A stretch of DNA of 64,000 nt from Candidatus Saccharimonadota bacterium (GTDB lineage: Bacteria > Patescibacteriota > Saccharimonadia > Saccharimonadales > Saccharimonadaceae). The notes beneath the pieces are model-generated. The model saw only the letters and a program-made list of their open reading frames with translations. It was not told the origin of the DNA and did no database searches. The stretch spans positions 1 through 64,000 of the forward strand of contig JAFWLT010000008.1 in the NCBI GenBank assembly GCA_017510925.1. The letters run 5' to 3'. Each line of letters opens with the position of its first letter. Within the stretch, counting starts at the first letter, position 1. The position numbers were made by a program, and so were the translations under genes. This document shows, one piece after another, positions 43,504-52,219 of this stretch.

Positions 43504-43773
43504 CTACCAGCTACTCTTAGTTACACCAGGAATTTCACCTTTGCTTGCTTTTTCCCGGAAATTAATTCTAGATAAACCAAAGCGACGCATATAACCACGT
43601 GGACGACCGTCCAAGAGGTCGCGATTCTTAAGGCGAGTAGGCGATGCGTTTCTTGGGAGTTTTTGAAGACCTTCAAGATCACCAGCAGCCTTTAGTTCTG
43701 CGCGTTTTGCTTTGTATTTCTCATTCATTTTGCGCCGTTTTTCGTCGCGAAGTACTGCAGATTTCTTAGCCAT
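43504..43773 (-). CDS. rpsN: 30S ribosomal protein S14, cysteine-free
   Basis: 89 residues with [51 protein letters not shown], the conserved C-terminal half. No CxxC pairs are present, so this is the zinc-independent long type. Overlaps the L5 stop by 1 nt (TAATG). Confidence 0.97.
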   Translation of the reverse strand: MAKKSAVLRDEKRRKMNEKYKAKRAELKAAGDLEGLQKLPRNASPTRLKNRDLLDGRPRGYMRRFGLSRINFREKASKGEIPGVTKSSW

Positions 43774-44366
43774 TACTTCTCTCCTTTCTCAAACGGCATT
43801 CCGAAAGATTCTAGCAATTTATAGCTTCCTTCCTTTGAACCATTTTTAATAATAAATGTAATTTCGAGGCCGTGAAGAACAGATGCATCTTCGAAAGTAA
43901 TTTCTGGGAATACGGTTTGTTCTTTAAGACCAAGGTTGTAGTTACCTTGCTTATCGAAAGCTTTGGCAGACACACCGTGGAAATCACGTACGTGTGGCAA
44001 AGCTACATTGATAAGTCTGTCTACGAACTCATACATTTTGTCATTTCTAAGGGTGGTAAGGTAACCAACTGGGGCGCCCATACCTTTTCTGATCTTGAAG
44101 GTTGCAATAGACTTTTTAGCGAGTCTAGAAGTAGCAGCCTGACCAGTAATCTTAGCGAGAGTAAGTTCTACTGTTTCAGTGAATTTCTTATCTTCGCGCT
44201 TTTTACCAACACCAGAAGATACTACAACTTTGGTAAGTTCTGGCACTTGGTTGATATTGTCTAGCCCCAATTCTTTTTGGAGCTTTGCCTTTAGCTCTGA
44301 ATTATAGAGAGCTTTGAGGCGTGGTTGTGCTGTAGCTTTTACAGCAGCCGTTTTCTTTTCCGCCAT
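43773..44366 (-). CDS. rplE: 50S ribosomal protein L5
   Basis: 197 residues; an N-terminal basic extension of about 15 residues precedes [18 protein letters not shown]. The [14 protein letters not shown] and [22 protein letters not shown] motifs identify L5, which binds 5S rRNA and the P-site tRNA. Coupled by TAATG to both neighbours. Confidence 0.97.
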   Translation of the reverse strand: MAEKKTAAVKATAQPRLKALYNSELKAKLQKELGLDNINQVPELTKVVVSSGVGKKREDKKFTETVELTLAKITGQAATSRLAKKSIATFKIRKGMGAPVGYLTTLRNDKMYEFVDRLINVALPHVRDFHGVSAKAFDKQGNYNLGLKEQTVFPEITFEDASVLHGLEITFIIKNGSKEGSYKLLESFGMPFEKGEK

Positions 44367-44653
44367 TACTTAGCTCCTTTCTTTGCTTTTTTATCGGCCT
44401 TTTTATCAGCTTTCTTAGCTTCAAATTTGGCAGCTTCTTTGAGCTTCAAATTTGAAAGATCAATGCCAAGGTGGATAGTTTTCTTACCACCACGAGGGTT
44501 GTACTGAGTTCTCTTGAGGTTTTTCTCACGAACTCCAACACCTTCAAGGCAAGCTCTGCCATTTTCACGGTCAATCTTTACGATTTTAGCCTCGGTACCC
44601 TTATGAGAACCGGCGATTACAATAACTTTGTCATTTACTTTAAGACTTTTCAT
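44366..44653 (-). CDS. rplX: 50S ribosomal protein L24 with basic tail
   Basis: 95 residues. The KOW motif lies in VNDKVIVIAGSHKGTEAKIVKIDRENGRACLEGV. L24 starts 50S assembly. The tail from about residue 78 is a run of Lys/Ala/Asp repeats not usual in L24. It lies between rplN and rplE with overlapping stop and start codons. Confidence 0.96.
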   Translation of the reverse strand: MKSLKVNDKVIVIAGSHKGTEAKIVKIDRENGRACLEGVGVREKNLKRTQYNPRGGKKTIHLGIDLSNLKLKEAAKFEAKKADKKADKKAKKGAK

Positions 44654-45021
44654 TATAGTACCTCCGGCGCAAGGCTAATAATCTTGTTAAACCCAAGGTC
44701 ACGAAGCTCGCGAGGGATTGGCCCAAATACACGAGTACCACGTGGGGTTTTGTCGTCATTTACAAGTACGGCTGCATTTTCGTCAAATCTGATGGTAGAA
44801 CCATCTGGACGACGAATTGGATAAACAGTACGTACAATTACAGCTTTCACTACAGCTTTTTTCTTTACACCACCAGTAGGGGAAGCTTCCTTTACAGAAC
44901 AAGTTACAATGTCACCAACGTGAGCATAGCGAGCACGAGTACCACCAAGTACACGGATTACGCCAAGTTCCTTAGCGCCACTGTTGTCTGCAACTTTGAG
45001 TCTAGTTTCTTGCTGTATCAT
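44653..45021 (-). CDS. rplN: 50S ribosomal protein L14
   Basis: 122 residues, standard length: [27 protein letters not shown] at the start and [28 protein letters not shown] at the end. L14 forms an intersubunit bridge with 16S rRNA. It directly follows rpsQ. Confidence 0.98.
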   Translation of the reverse strand: MIQQETRLKVADNSGAKELGVIRVLGGTRARYAHVGDIVTCSVKEASPTGGVKKKAVVKAVIVRTVYPIRRPDGSTIRFDENAAVLVNDDKTPRGTRVFGPIPRELRDLGFNKIISLAPEVL

Positions 45022-45417
45022 TTATTTATCCCCCTTCTCAGCCTTTTCAGCTTCTTTAGCGGCTTTAGCAGCTGCTTTTTCTGCTTCTTTGGCTTTCTTT
45101 TCACGGGCGATTTCATCTGCCCCTACTTTTTTCTCTTCTTTAATCTCAGTAACGTTCTCTTTAAGCTCTACTGTACCACGTGCCTTCTCAATCACCTTTA
45201 CCAAAGTATATGCCTTGGTTGCTGAAATTGGACGGCAAGATGCGATTTCTACTCTGTCGCCCTTATGAGCCTCATTTTTCTCATCGTGAGCAGTGTACTT
45301 ACGAGTTTTAGTGTACTGCTTGCGATAAAGTGGATGAGTTTCACGAGAAATGATGGAGACGGTAATGGTCTTATCGCGCTTATCAGAAGTTACGGTTCCA
45401 ACTAAAGTGTGTGCCAT
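45022..45417 (-). CDS. rpsQ: 30S ribosomal protein S17 with charged C-terminal extension
   Basis: 131 residues. The S17 core (LVGTVTSDKRDKTITV, HPLYRKQYTKTRKYTAHDEKNEAHKGDRVEIASCRPISATKAYTLVKV) ends near residue 85. It is followed by about 45 Lys/Glu/Ala residues, likely a helix. The gene starts 1 nt after the L16 stop; rpmC (L29), normally between them, is absent. Confidence 0.96.
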   Translation of the reverse strand: MAHTLVGTVTSDKRDKTITVSIISRETHPLYRKQYTKTRKYTAHDEKNEAHKGDRVEIASCRPISATKAYTLVKVIEKARGTVELKENVTEIKEEKKVGADEIAREKKAKEAEKAAAKAAKEAEKAEKGDK

Positions 45418-45418
45418 T

Positions 45419-45838
45419 TTAAAACTCCTCTTTCTTAATTATTTTACATTTCACTGGCAATTTGTGAGAAGCGAGTCTAAGAGCTTCTTTTGCCTGCTCA
45501 TCAGTTACGTCAGCAATTTCAAACATTACAGTTCCAGCTTTTACTTTAGCTACAAAGAACTGTGGTTCACCTTTACCGGAACCCATTTTTACATCAAGTG
45601 GTTTCTTGGTTACAGGCGTATGTGGGAAAATCCGAATCCAGATTTTACCACCACGCTTGATATAACGGTTGATTGCCTGACGAGCTGCCTCGATTTGGCG
45701 AGAGGTTACGCGTTCGTTGTCTAGAGACATTAGGCCATAATCACCAAATGCTACGGTATTACAACGAGTAGCGATACCTTCATTTTTGCCTTTTTTCACC
45801 TTACGGTGTGCAGTTTTTCTTGGAAGTAAAATAGCCAT
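45419..45838 (-). CDS. rplP: 50S ribosomal protein L16
   Basis: 139 residues; MAILLPRKTAHRKVKKG at the start, the RQIEAARQAINRYIKRGGKIWIRIFPHTPVTKKPLDVKMGSGKGEPQFFVAKVKAG core, and a normal end. L16 organises the A-site region of the 50S subunit. It follows rpsC by 2 nt. Confidence 0.98.
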   Translation of the reverse strand: MAILLPRKTAHRKVKKGKNEGIATRCNTVAFGDYGLMSLDNERVTSRQIEAARQAINRYIKRGGKIWIRIFPHTPVTKKPLDVKMGSGKGEPQFFVAKVKAGTVMFEIADVTDEQAKEALRLASHKLPVKCKIIKKEEF

Positions 45839-45840
45839 AA

Positions 45841-46467
45841 TTATTTCTCCCCCTTATAAATCCAGACCTTTACACCCACGATACCTGCAATAGTTGGTGC
45901 GTGATGACAATAAAAGTCGATATCGGCTCTTAAAGTATGTAGAGGCACTGAACCTTCGATGAATTTTTCACGACGGCTCATTTCAGCACCGTTAAGACGG
46001 CCTGCTACCTCGATACGAACACCTTTTGCACCAGCGTTCATAGTAGAAGCAAGTGCCATCTTTACGGCGCGACGAAAATTCATACGCTTGCCGAGTTGGA
46101 AACCAATGTTCTCTGCTACAAGTTTAGCGTTAAGTTCTGGTTTTTTCACTTCTTCTACGTTGATCCTGATTGGACCTTCTACGATTTTCTCAAGGCTCTT
46201 CTTGAGTTCATTGATGCCTGCACCTTGCTTACCAATCACAGCACCTGCTTTTGCAGTTAAGATGGTGATAGTAGTAAGATTAGCAGAGCGTTCAATGTTG
46301 ATCCTAGCAATTGTAGGACGAGATTTAAATTTGTCCTCAATCAGATTACGGATTTTGTCGTCTTCTACAAGCCAACGGCGAAAGTCGCTCTTTCTGGTGA
46401 ACCATTTAGAGGACCAGTCTTTGCTGACTTGGAGACGGTAAGAGATGGGATTAACCTTCTGACCCAT
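45841..46467 (-). CDS. rpsC: 30S ribosomal protein S3
   Basis: 208 residues. MGQKVNPISYRLQVSKDWSSKW start, a KH domain with AVIGKQGAGINELK, and the C-terminal GRLNGAEMSRREKFIEGSVPLHTLRADIDFY motif. It is at the short end of the family, lacking the usual C-terminal tail. S3 lines the mRNA entry tunnel. Confidence 0.97.
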   Translation of the reverse strand: MGQKVNPISYRLQVSKDWSSKWFTRKSDFRRWLVEDDKIRNLIEDKFKSRPTIARINIERSANLTTITILTAKAGAVIGKQGAGINELKKSLEKIVEGPIRINVEEVKKPELNAKLVAENIGFQLGKRMNFRRAVKMALASTMNAGAKGVRIEVAGRLNGAEMSRREKFIEGSVPLHTLRADIDFYCHHAPTIAGIVGVKVWIYKGEK

Positions 46468-46468
46468 A

Positions 46469-46897
46469 TTACTTTTTCTCCTTTTCTGCTTTCTTAGCCT
46501 CTGGCTTCTTAGACTCTGCAGCCTTCTTAGCTTCCGGCTTCTTTACTTTCTCTTCGCCTGCGACCTCGACGAATATATTGCTTGAAATCTTTTCAAATGG
46601 AAGAGCGCGACCTCTAGATGCTGGCATATATCTACGCATTCTGCTACCAGCAGTCACTACGATTCTAGCGATTCTAATGGTTTTTGGATCAATAGAAACT
46701 TTAGAATTGTTTAGTAGGTTTGCGTTTGCAGACTCTACAGCCTTCCTTACAGCAGTTGCTGCTTTTCTTGGGGTATTTTCCAAAATTACGATAGCATCAG
46801 ACATGTAACGATCTCTTACTAGAGAAGCTACGATGTTAGTCTTTCTAGGTTGGATATCAATACCCTTTTCATATGCGTGTGCGAAAATCGTTGCCAT
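46469..46897 (-). CDS. rplV: 50S ribosomal protein L22 with Lys/Glu tail
   Basis: 142 residues. The core (IQPRKTNIVASLVRDR, KAATAVRKAVESANANLLNN, KTIRIARIVVTAGSRMRRYMPASRGRA) reaches about residue 108; a tail of repeated KKPEAKKA units follows. The L22 loop lines the exit tunnel. Confidence 0.96.
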   Translation of the reverse strand: MATIFAHAYEKGIDIQPRKTNIVASLVRDRYMSDAIVILENTPRKAATAVRKAVESANANLLNNSKVSIDPKTIRIARIVVTAGSRMRRYMPASRGRALPFEKISSNIFVEVAGEEKVKKPEAKKAAESKKPEAKKAEKEKK

Positions 46898-46899
46898 AA

Positions 46900-47193
46900 T
46901 TATGCCTTTCCTTTCGCAGCTGCAGCTTCAGCAGCTTTCTTACCACCGTGTCTCTTAAACTTACGGGTCGGCGCAAATTCACCAAGTTTATGACCAACCA
47001 TATTTTCCGAGATAAACACAGGAACGTGAACTTTACCGTTATGTACAGCGATAGTTCTACCTACCATTTCTGGAGAAATAGTAGATTGACGTGCCCAAGT
47101 TTTAATTACGGTGCGATCATCAGCGGAAAGTGCGGCGATTTTCTTGGCTAGTTTGTAGTCCACGAATGGACCTTTCTTCATACTCCTAGACAT
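46900..47193 (-). CDS. rpsS: 30S ribosomal protein S19
   Basis: 97 residues: [19 protein letters not shown] start, [57 protein letters not shown] core. Head of the 30S subunit, near S13. The start overlaps the L2 stop. Confidence 0.98.
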   Translation of the reverse strand: MSRSMKKGPFVDYKLAKKIAALSADDRTVIKTWARQSTISPEMVGRTIAVHNGKVHVPVFISENMVGHKLGEFAPTRKFKRHGGKKAAEAAAAKGKA

Positions 47194-48029
47194 TATTTCC
47201 TCTTTCCTTCGTGGCGACTGCGCACGATCATTTTATTAGTTTTCTTGTTGTGACGAGTTCTGTAGCCAAGAGTCAATTGACCCCAAGGGGTACGTGGTGC
47301 TTTACCAGTACCGTGACGGCCACCGTCACCACCACCGTGTGGGTGGTCAGTAGCGTTCATCACTACACCTCTCACTGTCGGGCGAATCCCCTTGCGACGT
47401 CTACGACCAGCAGCACCGATCTTTACGTTTTGATGCTGAAGGTTGGAAACTGTACCAATTGATGCCTCGCAAGCTGCGAGTACTTTACGAACTTCGCCAG
47501 ATGGCATTTTGAGAGTGGCATAGCCATTTTCTTTTGCCATTAACTGTGCTTGTGCACCTGCAGCACGCACCATTTGTGCGCCTCTGCCTGGAGCAAGCTC
47601 AATTGCGTAAACAAAGGTACCAACTGGGATGTTTTCTAGTGGCATCCGGTTGGATTCTTCTACCTCAATCTCGTTGCCGGTCTTGAAGGTAGAACCTTTT
47701 TTCATCTTGGTATCAGCAAGAACATAGTAATATACACCGTTTTCATCTTTAACTCTAGCGATGCGAGCAGAACGGTTTGGATCGTATTCGATTTCTTCTA
47801 CAGTAAAGGTAAGATCCTTTGGTAGATTGTAGGTCATAATACGATAATGTCTTTTAACGCCACCACCACGATGTCTCACAGTGATGCGGCCCTGGTTATT
47901 TTTACCAGCTTGTTGCTTTTTAGCACGAGTCAAAGATTTGAGAGGTTTTTTGGTCGTAATTTGATCATAATCCTCAGTAGTCTTTTGACGTTGAGCTGGA
48001 GTCATTGGGCGATATGCTTTAATACTCAT
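47193..48029 (-). CDS. rplB: 50S ribosomal protein L2
   Basis: 278 residues, standard length. The peptidyl-transferase-proximal motif [30 protein letters not shown] is intact, with the conserved histidine. The N-terminal region [17 protein letters not shown] is also typical. It sits between rplW and rpsS with overlapping ends. Confidence 0.98.
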   Translation of the reverse strand: MSIKAYRPMTPAQRQKTTEDYDQITTKKPLKSLTRAKKQQAGKNNQGRITVRHRGGGVKRHYRIMTYNLPKDLTFTVEEIEYDPNRSARIARVKDENGVYYYVLADTKMKKGSTFKTGNEIEVEESNRMPLENIPVGTFVYAIELAPGRGAQMVRAAGAQAQLMAKENGYATLKMPSGEVRKVLAACEASIGTVSNLQHQNVKIGAAGRRRRKGIRPTVRGVVMNATDHPHGGGDGGRHGTGKAPRTPWGQLTLGYRTRHNKKTNKMIVRSRHEGKRK

Positions 48030-48373
48030 TACTTCTTCTCCTTCCCGTCTTGCTCTTCAAATACCTTGATAGAGTTGCCCTCTTTCAAGGTAACGTAAGC
48101 AAACTTTTTGTCTTGACGGTGAGTAATTCCAGGGTAAGCATGCTTGCCCTTAGAATATTTGGTCTTCTTGCCATCGCGAATTAATGTGCGAACATCAGTT
48201 ACAGTTACATTAAATTCTTCTTCGACAAGTTTTGCAATTGCTTGTTTGCTCATATTTTTCTTAACTGGAAAGACATAAGTTCTCTTAAATGATTCTGCAT
48301 AAGTCTTTTCTGTAGCGCGTGGTTCAAGAAGTTTCACGGCAAGCTTTGCAGTAGTTTTCTTAGTATCTGCCAT
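48029..48373 (-). CDS. rplW: 50S ribosomal protein L23
   Basis: 114 residues. LLEPRATEKTYAESFKRTYVFPVKKNMSKQAIAKLVEEEFNVTVTDVRTLIRDGKKTKYSKGK is the L23 pattern. L23 is the docking site at the tunnel exit for trigger factor and SRP. It follows rplD immediately. Confidence 0.96.
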   Translation of the reverse strand: MADTKKTTAKLAVKLLEPRATEKTYAESFKRTYVFPVKKNMSKQAIAKLVEEEFNVTVTDVRTLIRDGKKTKYSKGKHAYPGITHRQDKKFAYVTLKEGNSIKVFEEQDGKEKK

Positions 48374-48969
48374 TACTTATCTCCTTTCAACCACTCGACG
48401 GTAGCTTTTAGGCCATTTTCAGAAAATACGATTGCATCAGCATTCATAATGTCAAATACGTTGAGATATTGTGCTCTCACGAGTTTGAGGTTAGAAATGT
48501 TGTTAGTAGAGCGAAGAACTTCTGGAGTTTTCTCTGCTGCTACTGCAAGTACGTTTTTGCCTTCGAGTTTAAGATCTTTTAGTACTTTTACTGCATCTTT
48601 AGTTTTGCCAGTAAGTTTTACTGGAGTTTCTAGTACGATTACAGCTTTATCTGCATTTTTGATAGAAAGAGCCTGAGCTACTGCTTGTCTCTTTGCTTTT
48701 ACGGAAATCTTCTTAGTGAAGTTTTCTTCGCCGGTGCGACCAAATGCCACACCACCGTGACGCCAAATTGGGTTACGAGTAGAACCAAAACGTGCTCTAC
48801 CAGTACCTTTTTGCTTCCACGGTTTCTTACCACCACCACGAACTTCACCACGCTTTAAAGTTTTGGCGTGAGAACTTCTGGAGTTTGCAAGATATGCATC
48901 GTAAGCGAGTTTCACGAGCTCATAGTTTTCTACTTTTAGACCGAAAATGTCTTTATCAAGTGTAGCCAT
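48373..48969 (-). CDS. rplD: 50S ribosomal protein L4
   Basis: 198 residues. The extended loop RGEVRGGGKKPWKQKGTGRARFGSTRNPIWRHGGVAFG is unmistakable. In E. coli L4 represses the S10 operon through its leader RNA. That makes it one candidate ligand for the leader before L3, where no S10 gene is present. Confidence 0.97.
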   Translation of the reverse strand: MATLDKDIFGLKVENYELVKLAYDAYLANSRSSHAKTLKRGEVRGGGKKPWKQKGTGRARFGSTRNPIWRHGGVAFGRTGEENFTKKISVKAKRQAVAQALSIKNADKAVIVLETPVKLTGKTKDAVKVLKDLKLEGKNVLAVAAEKTPEVLRSTNNISNLKLVRAQYLNVFDIMNADAIVFSENGLKATVEWLKGDK

Positions 48970-48970
48970 A

Positions 48971-49591
48971 TTACTCCTTTCCCTCTACTGTTACGATTGA
49001 TTTCTTTGGACCTGGGACTGCGCCCTTAAGACCGATAAGATTGTTAGCTGCATCAATGTATGCAACCTCCAAATTCTTAACAGTCACTTGTTCGTAGCCC
49101 ATTCTACCTGGCATTTTCTTACCCTTAAAAACTTTTTGTGGGTACATAGAGCCGATAGAACCAACTCTTCTAATATTACCCTTAAAGCCGTGGGTATTTC
49201 TGGATTCGTTGAAGTTCCAACGTTTCACAGTACCAGCATAGCCTTTACCCTTGGAGGTACCAGTTACTGCTACCTTATCACCAAGGTTAAAACTTTCTAC
49301 GGTGATTTGATCACCGAGGTTGATCCCTTCTGGGATCTCATTTACCCTAAATTCTTTGAGAACTTTAGGGGTGATGTCTTTACCGGCCTTTTTTACGTGG
49401 CCAGCCACCGACTTGCTCAGATTCTTACCCTGACCGTAGCCCACTTGCACAGCATTATAACCATCGGATTCGGTGGTCTTTATCTGAGTCACTGTGCACG
49501 GACCGGCTTGAAGGATGGTGACAGGAGTCACAATACCATCTTCACCGATAATCTGGGTCATACCAATTTTGGTGCCGAGAATGACTTGCAT
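48971..49591 (-). CDS. rplC: 50S ribosomal protein L3
   Basis: 206 residues: MQVILGTKIGMTQI start, KGKGYAGTVKRWNF, and GSIGSMYPQKVFKGKKMPGRMGYEQVTVKNL. L3 reaches towards the peptidyl-transferase centre. It is the first gene of the run; S10 (rpsJ), usually first, is not here. An AAAGGAAAGG site lies about 7 nt before the ATG, just after the leader pseudoknot. Confidence 0.97.
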   Translation of the reverse strand: MQVILGTKIGMTQIIGEDGIVTPVTILQAGPCTVTQIKTTESDGYNAVQVGYGQGKNLSKSVAGHVKKAGKDITPKVLKEFRVNEIPEGINLGDQITVESFNLGDKVAVTGTSKGKGYAGTVKRWNFNESRNTHGFKGNIRRVGSIGSMYPQKVFKGKKMPGRMGYEQVTVKNLEVAYIDAANNLIGLKGAVPGPKKSIVTVEGKE

Positions 49592-49698
49592 CTTTGCCTT
49601 TCCTTTAATTTTATAACACTCTTAAAACTAGATTTACGAGCCGGTTTCCTAGCAGAGTGTTGATAGCAACTAGGACCTAACCCCATATCTAGTTATTA
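49592..49698 (-). promoter_or_regulatory. Pseudoknot-capable leader of the L3 ribosomal protein run
   Basis: The minus-strand leader can form an 8-bp outer stem (49687-49694 with 49626-49633). Inside it are GGTT/AACC (49643-49646 with 49679-49682) and a 6-bp stem (49670-49675 with 49647-49652). The loop of this hairpin holds AACACUCU (49654-49661), perfectly complementary to AGAGUGUU (49615-49622) located after the outer stem. That would be an 8-bp pseudoknot ending about 9 nt from the ribosome binding site. The layout suggests autoregulation by a ribosomal protein. Confidence 0.6.
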
Positions 49699-49704
49699 CA
49701 GCTA

Positions 49705-49733
49705 ATTTTAGCACAGTTTTTCTCTTTTGTAAA
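49705..49733 (-). promoter_or_regulatory. Promoter of the L3-to-S8 run
   Basis: TTTACA (49728-49733) and TAAAAT (49705-49710, context GTGCTAAAAT) with a 17-nt spacer on the minus strand, between prfB and the L3 leader. Confidence 0.82.
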
Positions 49734-49752
49734 GAGGTTTTTTAGGAGAAAA

Positions 49753-50826
49753 TTAGAGATTTTCCAGATAAGCGTCTATAAATTCATCAATTCTACCATC
49801 TAGAACCCCATCAGTATCGGCTGTTTCGTGCCCGGTTCTAGTGTCTTTTACTAATCTGTAAGGTTGAAGTACATAATTTCTAATTTGTTGTCCCCAACCA
49901 GCTGATTCGCCAGCTCTAAGCTCAGAAATCGTAGCAGCATTTTGTTCCATTTGCATTTGCGCCAATTTACCTCTCAAAATTTCCATAGCTTTTTCTTTAT
50001 TTTGATGGAAATTACGCTCATTCTGAATTGCTACGGCAATACCAGTAGGAAGGTGGGTAATTCTAACGGCCGAGTTTGTGGTATTAACCCCTTGGCCACC
50101 GTGTCCACCAGAATGATAGGTATCTACTCTAAGATCTTTTTCATCAATCACCACGTCTGTATCGGTATCGATTACCGGTAAAATTTCAACCAGTGCAAAC
50201 GAAGTTTGCCTTAAATTATTGGCATTAAATGGCGAAAGACGCACTAATCTATGCACACCGTGCTCAGATTTAAGCGTACCATAAGCATTTGATCCAGTTA
50301 TTTCATAAACTGCCGTTTTAATCCCAGCTTCTTCACCTTCGGTCCGGTCTAAAAGCGCTGCTTTAAACCCTTTTTTCTCAAAAAATCTCAGATACATTCT
50401 TTCCAAAATTCCGGCCCAATCCATCGCTTCGGTACCACCAGCACCAGAAGTGATTCTAATAATTGCATTTTTGGAGTCATACGGTCCAGTAAACCTCAAG
50501 GCTTTTTTAAGCTCAACTAGGTTTTCTTCCATAGCTATAAGTTGGCCTTCAATTTCGCCCTTCAGCTCTTCATCAGAAATAGAAATCAGTTCCTTAAGAT
50601 CATTAATTTGGGTTTTAAGGAGTATAAATGGCTGAGCTTCTTCAGAAAGAGCAGCTAATTCTTGATTCTTCTTAGTAGCTTCCTCTACATTTCGCCAAAT
50701 TTCCGGCTCTGCTACCTCTTTTTCGAGCTTAGCAATCTGCTCTAACTTCTCGTCAATCTTAAGTTTTTCATAAACTCCCAAAAAATCAGCCTCTAAACTA
50801 GCTAGCCTTTTCTCGAGTTCTTGCAT
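49753..50826 (-). CDS. prfB: Peptide chain release factor 2
   Basis: 357 residues. The GGQ motif is in GGHGGQGVNTTNSAVRITHLP and the stop-codon recognition tripeptide SPF in VRLSPFNANNLR, which marks RF2 (UAA, UGA) rather than RF1. The reading frame is continuous from the first ATG, so the programmed frameshift common in prfB genes is absent. A TATAAT -10 lies 7 nt before the ATG. The dus gene ends 1 nt upstream. Confidence 0.95.
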   Translation of the reverse strand: MQELEKRLASLEADFLGVYEKLKIDEKLEQIAKLEKEVAEPEIWRNVEEATKKNQELAALSEEAQPFILLKTQINDLKELISISDEELKGEIEGQLIAMEENLVELKKALRFTGPYDSKNAIIRITSGAGGTEAMDWAGILERMYLRFFEKKGFKAALLDRTEGEEAGIKTAVYEITGSNAYGTLKSEHGVHRLVRLSPFNANNLRQTSFALVEILPVIDTDTDVVIDEKDLRVDTYHSGGHGGQGVNTTNSAVRITHLPTGIAVAIQNERNFHQNKEKAMEILRGKLAQMQMEQNAATISELRAGESAGWGQQIRNYVLQPYRLVKDTRTGHETADTDGVLDGRIDEFIDAYLENL

Positions 50827-50827
50827 A

Positions 50828-51778
50828 TTAACTATTATACACGTTTTCTAGCACTTTGCGAGCCTCTGGGATGGAGTGAGTTTCCATCAGCTTAGCTCTA
50901 AGGTCCGACGCCCCTGGAAAATTGTTGATGTAAATTTTGTAGTAATGTTTGAGAGGTTCATAGCTTACTTGGTGCTTCTTGCTATATTCCTCATATAAAT
51001 CTAGGTGTAAATTTAAAAGTCCCATCAAATCTTCGCGCGAAGCCAGGTGGTCTGTAAAACAATACGGATTAGCGAAAACCCCACGACCAATCATAAACCC
51101 ATCCACTTCTGGATATTTCTCGTGGAGTTCTACTACCTGCGCCCTATCTCTGATATCACCATTGACGATTAGTTTAGTTTCTGGGCTAATTTCATTTCTC
51201 ATCTTGACGATTTCTGGAATTATTTCATAGTGTGCAGGGACTTTACTCATTTCTTTCTTGGTTCTGAGGTGCACCGTGAGAGCTGCTGGATGTTCGATTA
51301 AAAGCCGTGGAATCCACTCTTTAAATTCTTCTACCTTGGCCCAGCCAAGTCTAGTTTTTATAGACACTGGAAGATTGGTGTTTGCTTTGGCATTTCTAAA
51401 GCATTCTACGGCAAGCTCCGGTGTTTTGATCATCGCAGCGCCACCACCAGCCTTATTTACATTCTTGTCTGGGCAACCAAAATTAATATCTACCCCAGAA
51501 AAGCCAAGACTTTCAAGTGCCCCGGCAGTTTTTGCAAAATGCTCCGGTTCTTTACCCCAAATCTGAGCAATAATCGGAGAATCAGAAGGTGCTATCTCCA
51601 GCCTTTCAAGGGCATTATTTCTACCTTTTTCAGATGCATAAGAAGATACATTGGTGAATTCCGTAAAAAAGAGATCTGGCCGGCCAGCTTTCGCTATCAC
51701 CTGCCGAAAAACAATATCCGTTACCCCTTCCATCGGAGCCAAAATTAAAAACGGTTTCTCTAATTCTTCCCAAATCAT
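50828..51778 (-). CDS. dus: tRNA-dihydrouridine synthase
   Basis: 316 residues. FMN TIM-barrel with LAPMEGVTDIVFRQV at the start, catalytic cysteine in DINFGCPDKNV, SIKTRLGW and GDIRDRAQVVE. It reduces uridine to dihydrouridine in tRNA. The exact position specificity cannot be read. A TATAAT -10 lies 7 nt before the ATG. Confidence 0.94.
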   Translation of the reverse strand: MIWEELEKPFLILAPMEGVTDIVFRQVIAKAGRPDLFFTEFTNVSSYASEKGRNNALERLEIAPSDSPIIAQIWGKEPEHFAKTAGALESLGFSGVDINFGCPDKNVNKAGGGAAMIKTPELAVECFRNAKANTNLPVSIKTRLGWAKVEEFKEWIPRLLIEHPAALTVHLRTKKEMSKVPAHYEIIPEIVKMRNEISPETKLIVNGDIRDRAQVVELHEKYPEVDGFMIGRGVFANPYCFTDHLASREDLMGLLNLHLDLYEEYSKKHQVSYEPLKHYYKIYINNFPGASDLRAKLMETHSIPEARKVLENVYNS

Positions 51779-51803
51779 TTTACATATTATAACATTTTTA
51801 TGC

Positions 51804-51930
51804 TATACTTAAAACAGCTCATGCTAAACTTCGGTCACTGGCATAGAGAAAAGTTTAACGGTCTCGTGGTATCGTCATTTATACCCCTGACTTTGAGCCG
51901 CATCTTAGGCTCACATAAATGACTTCTATC
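51804..51930 (+). promoter_or_regulatory. Promoter and multi-hairpin leader of a small unknown gene
   Basis: A TATACT -10 (51804-51809, context TGCTATACT) starts a leader of about 135 nt. Hairpins: TAAACTT/AAGTTTA (51825-51831 with 51851-51857), GGTAT/ATACC (51868-51872 with 51881-51885), GTCATTTAT/ATAAATGAC (51874-51882 with 51915-51923) and an inner GAGCC/GGCTC (51895-51899 with 51908-51912). The second and third share bases at 51881-51882 and are interleaved, so they compete. An AAGGAG site follows at about 51940. The arrangement is riboswitch-like or protein-responsive. Confidence 0.55.
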
Positions 51931-51951
51931 AATCTAAACAAGGAGTCTTTT

Positions 51952-52203
51952 ATGAAAAACTTTAACAAAAACCAACAAGAGAAGGTCGAAGTAATGGCAC
52001 TTTTCGGTTACGAAATGACGCCATGCCAGCCACTCACCTTTAGGAGACGTGGTGAAGCCGAGACCGAGGTCACGGAGCTTCTCCGTACCCAAATTCGGTT
52101 TGTGGGGCAAACTACGCTTCACATCTTTGACGTTCTCGTGGGCAAAGAAAAGATGCGCCTAGAGTTCAACTCTGTGGATCTTTCCTGGACCCTACTAGCC
52201 TAA
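51952..52203 (+). CDS. Small protein of unknown function (83 residues)
   Basis: MKNFNKNQQEKVEVMALFGYE at the start, a basic patch FRRRG, then a mixed strand-like second half; no membrane segment. No family recognised. The ATG at 51952 is chosen because an AAGGAG site lies 7 nt before it. Codon use is richer in G and C at third positions than in neighbouring genes. The gene is monocistronic, with an elaborate leader and a strong terminator (52220-52244), so it appears to be a well-regulated unit. Confidence 0.65.
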   Translation: MKNFNKNQQEKVEVMALFGYEMTPCQPLTFRRRGEAETEVTELLRTQIRFVGQTTLHIFDVLVGKEKMRLEFNSVDLSWTLLA

Positions 52204-52219
52204 AATCTAGTACAAAAAG

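Noticed and set aside
49753-50826. Programmed frameshift in prfB
   Set aside because: The frame is open from the first ATG with no in-frame TGA near codon 25.
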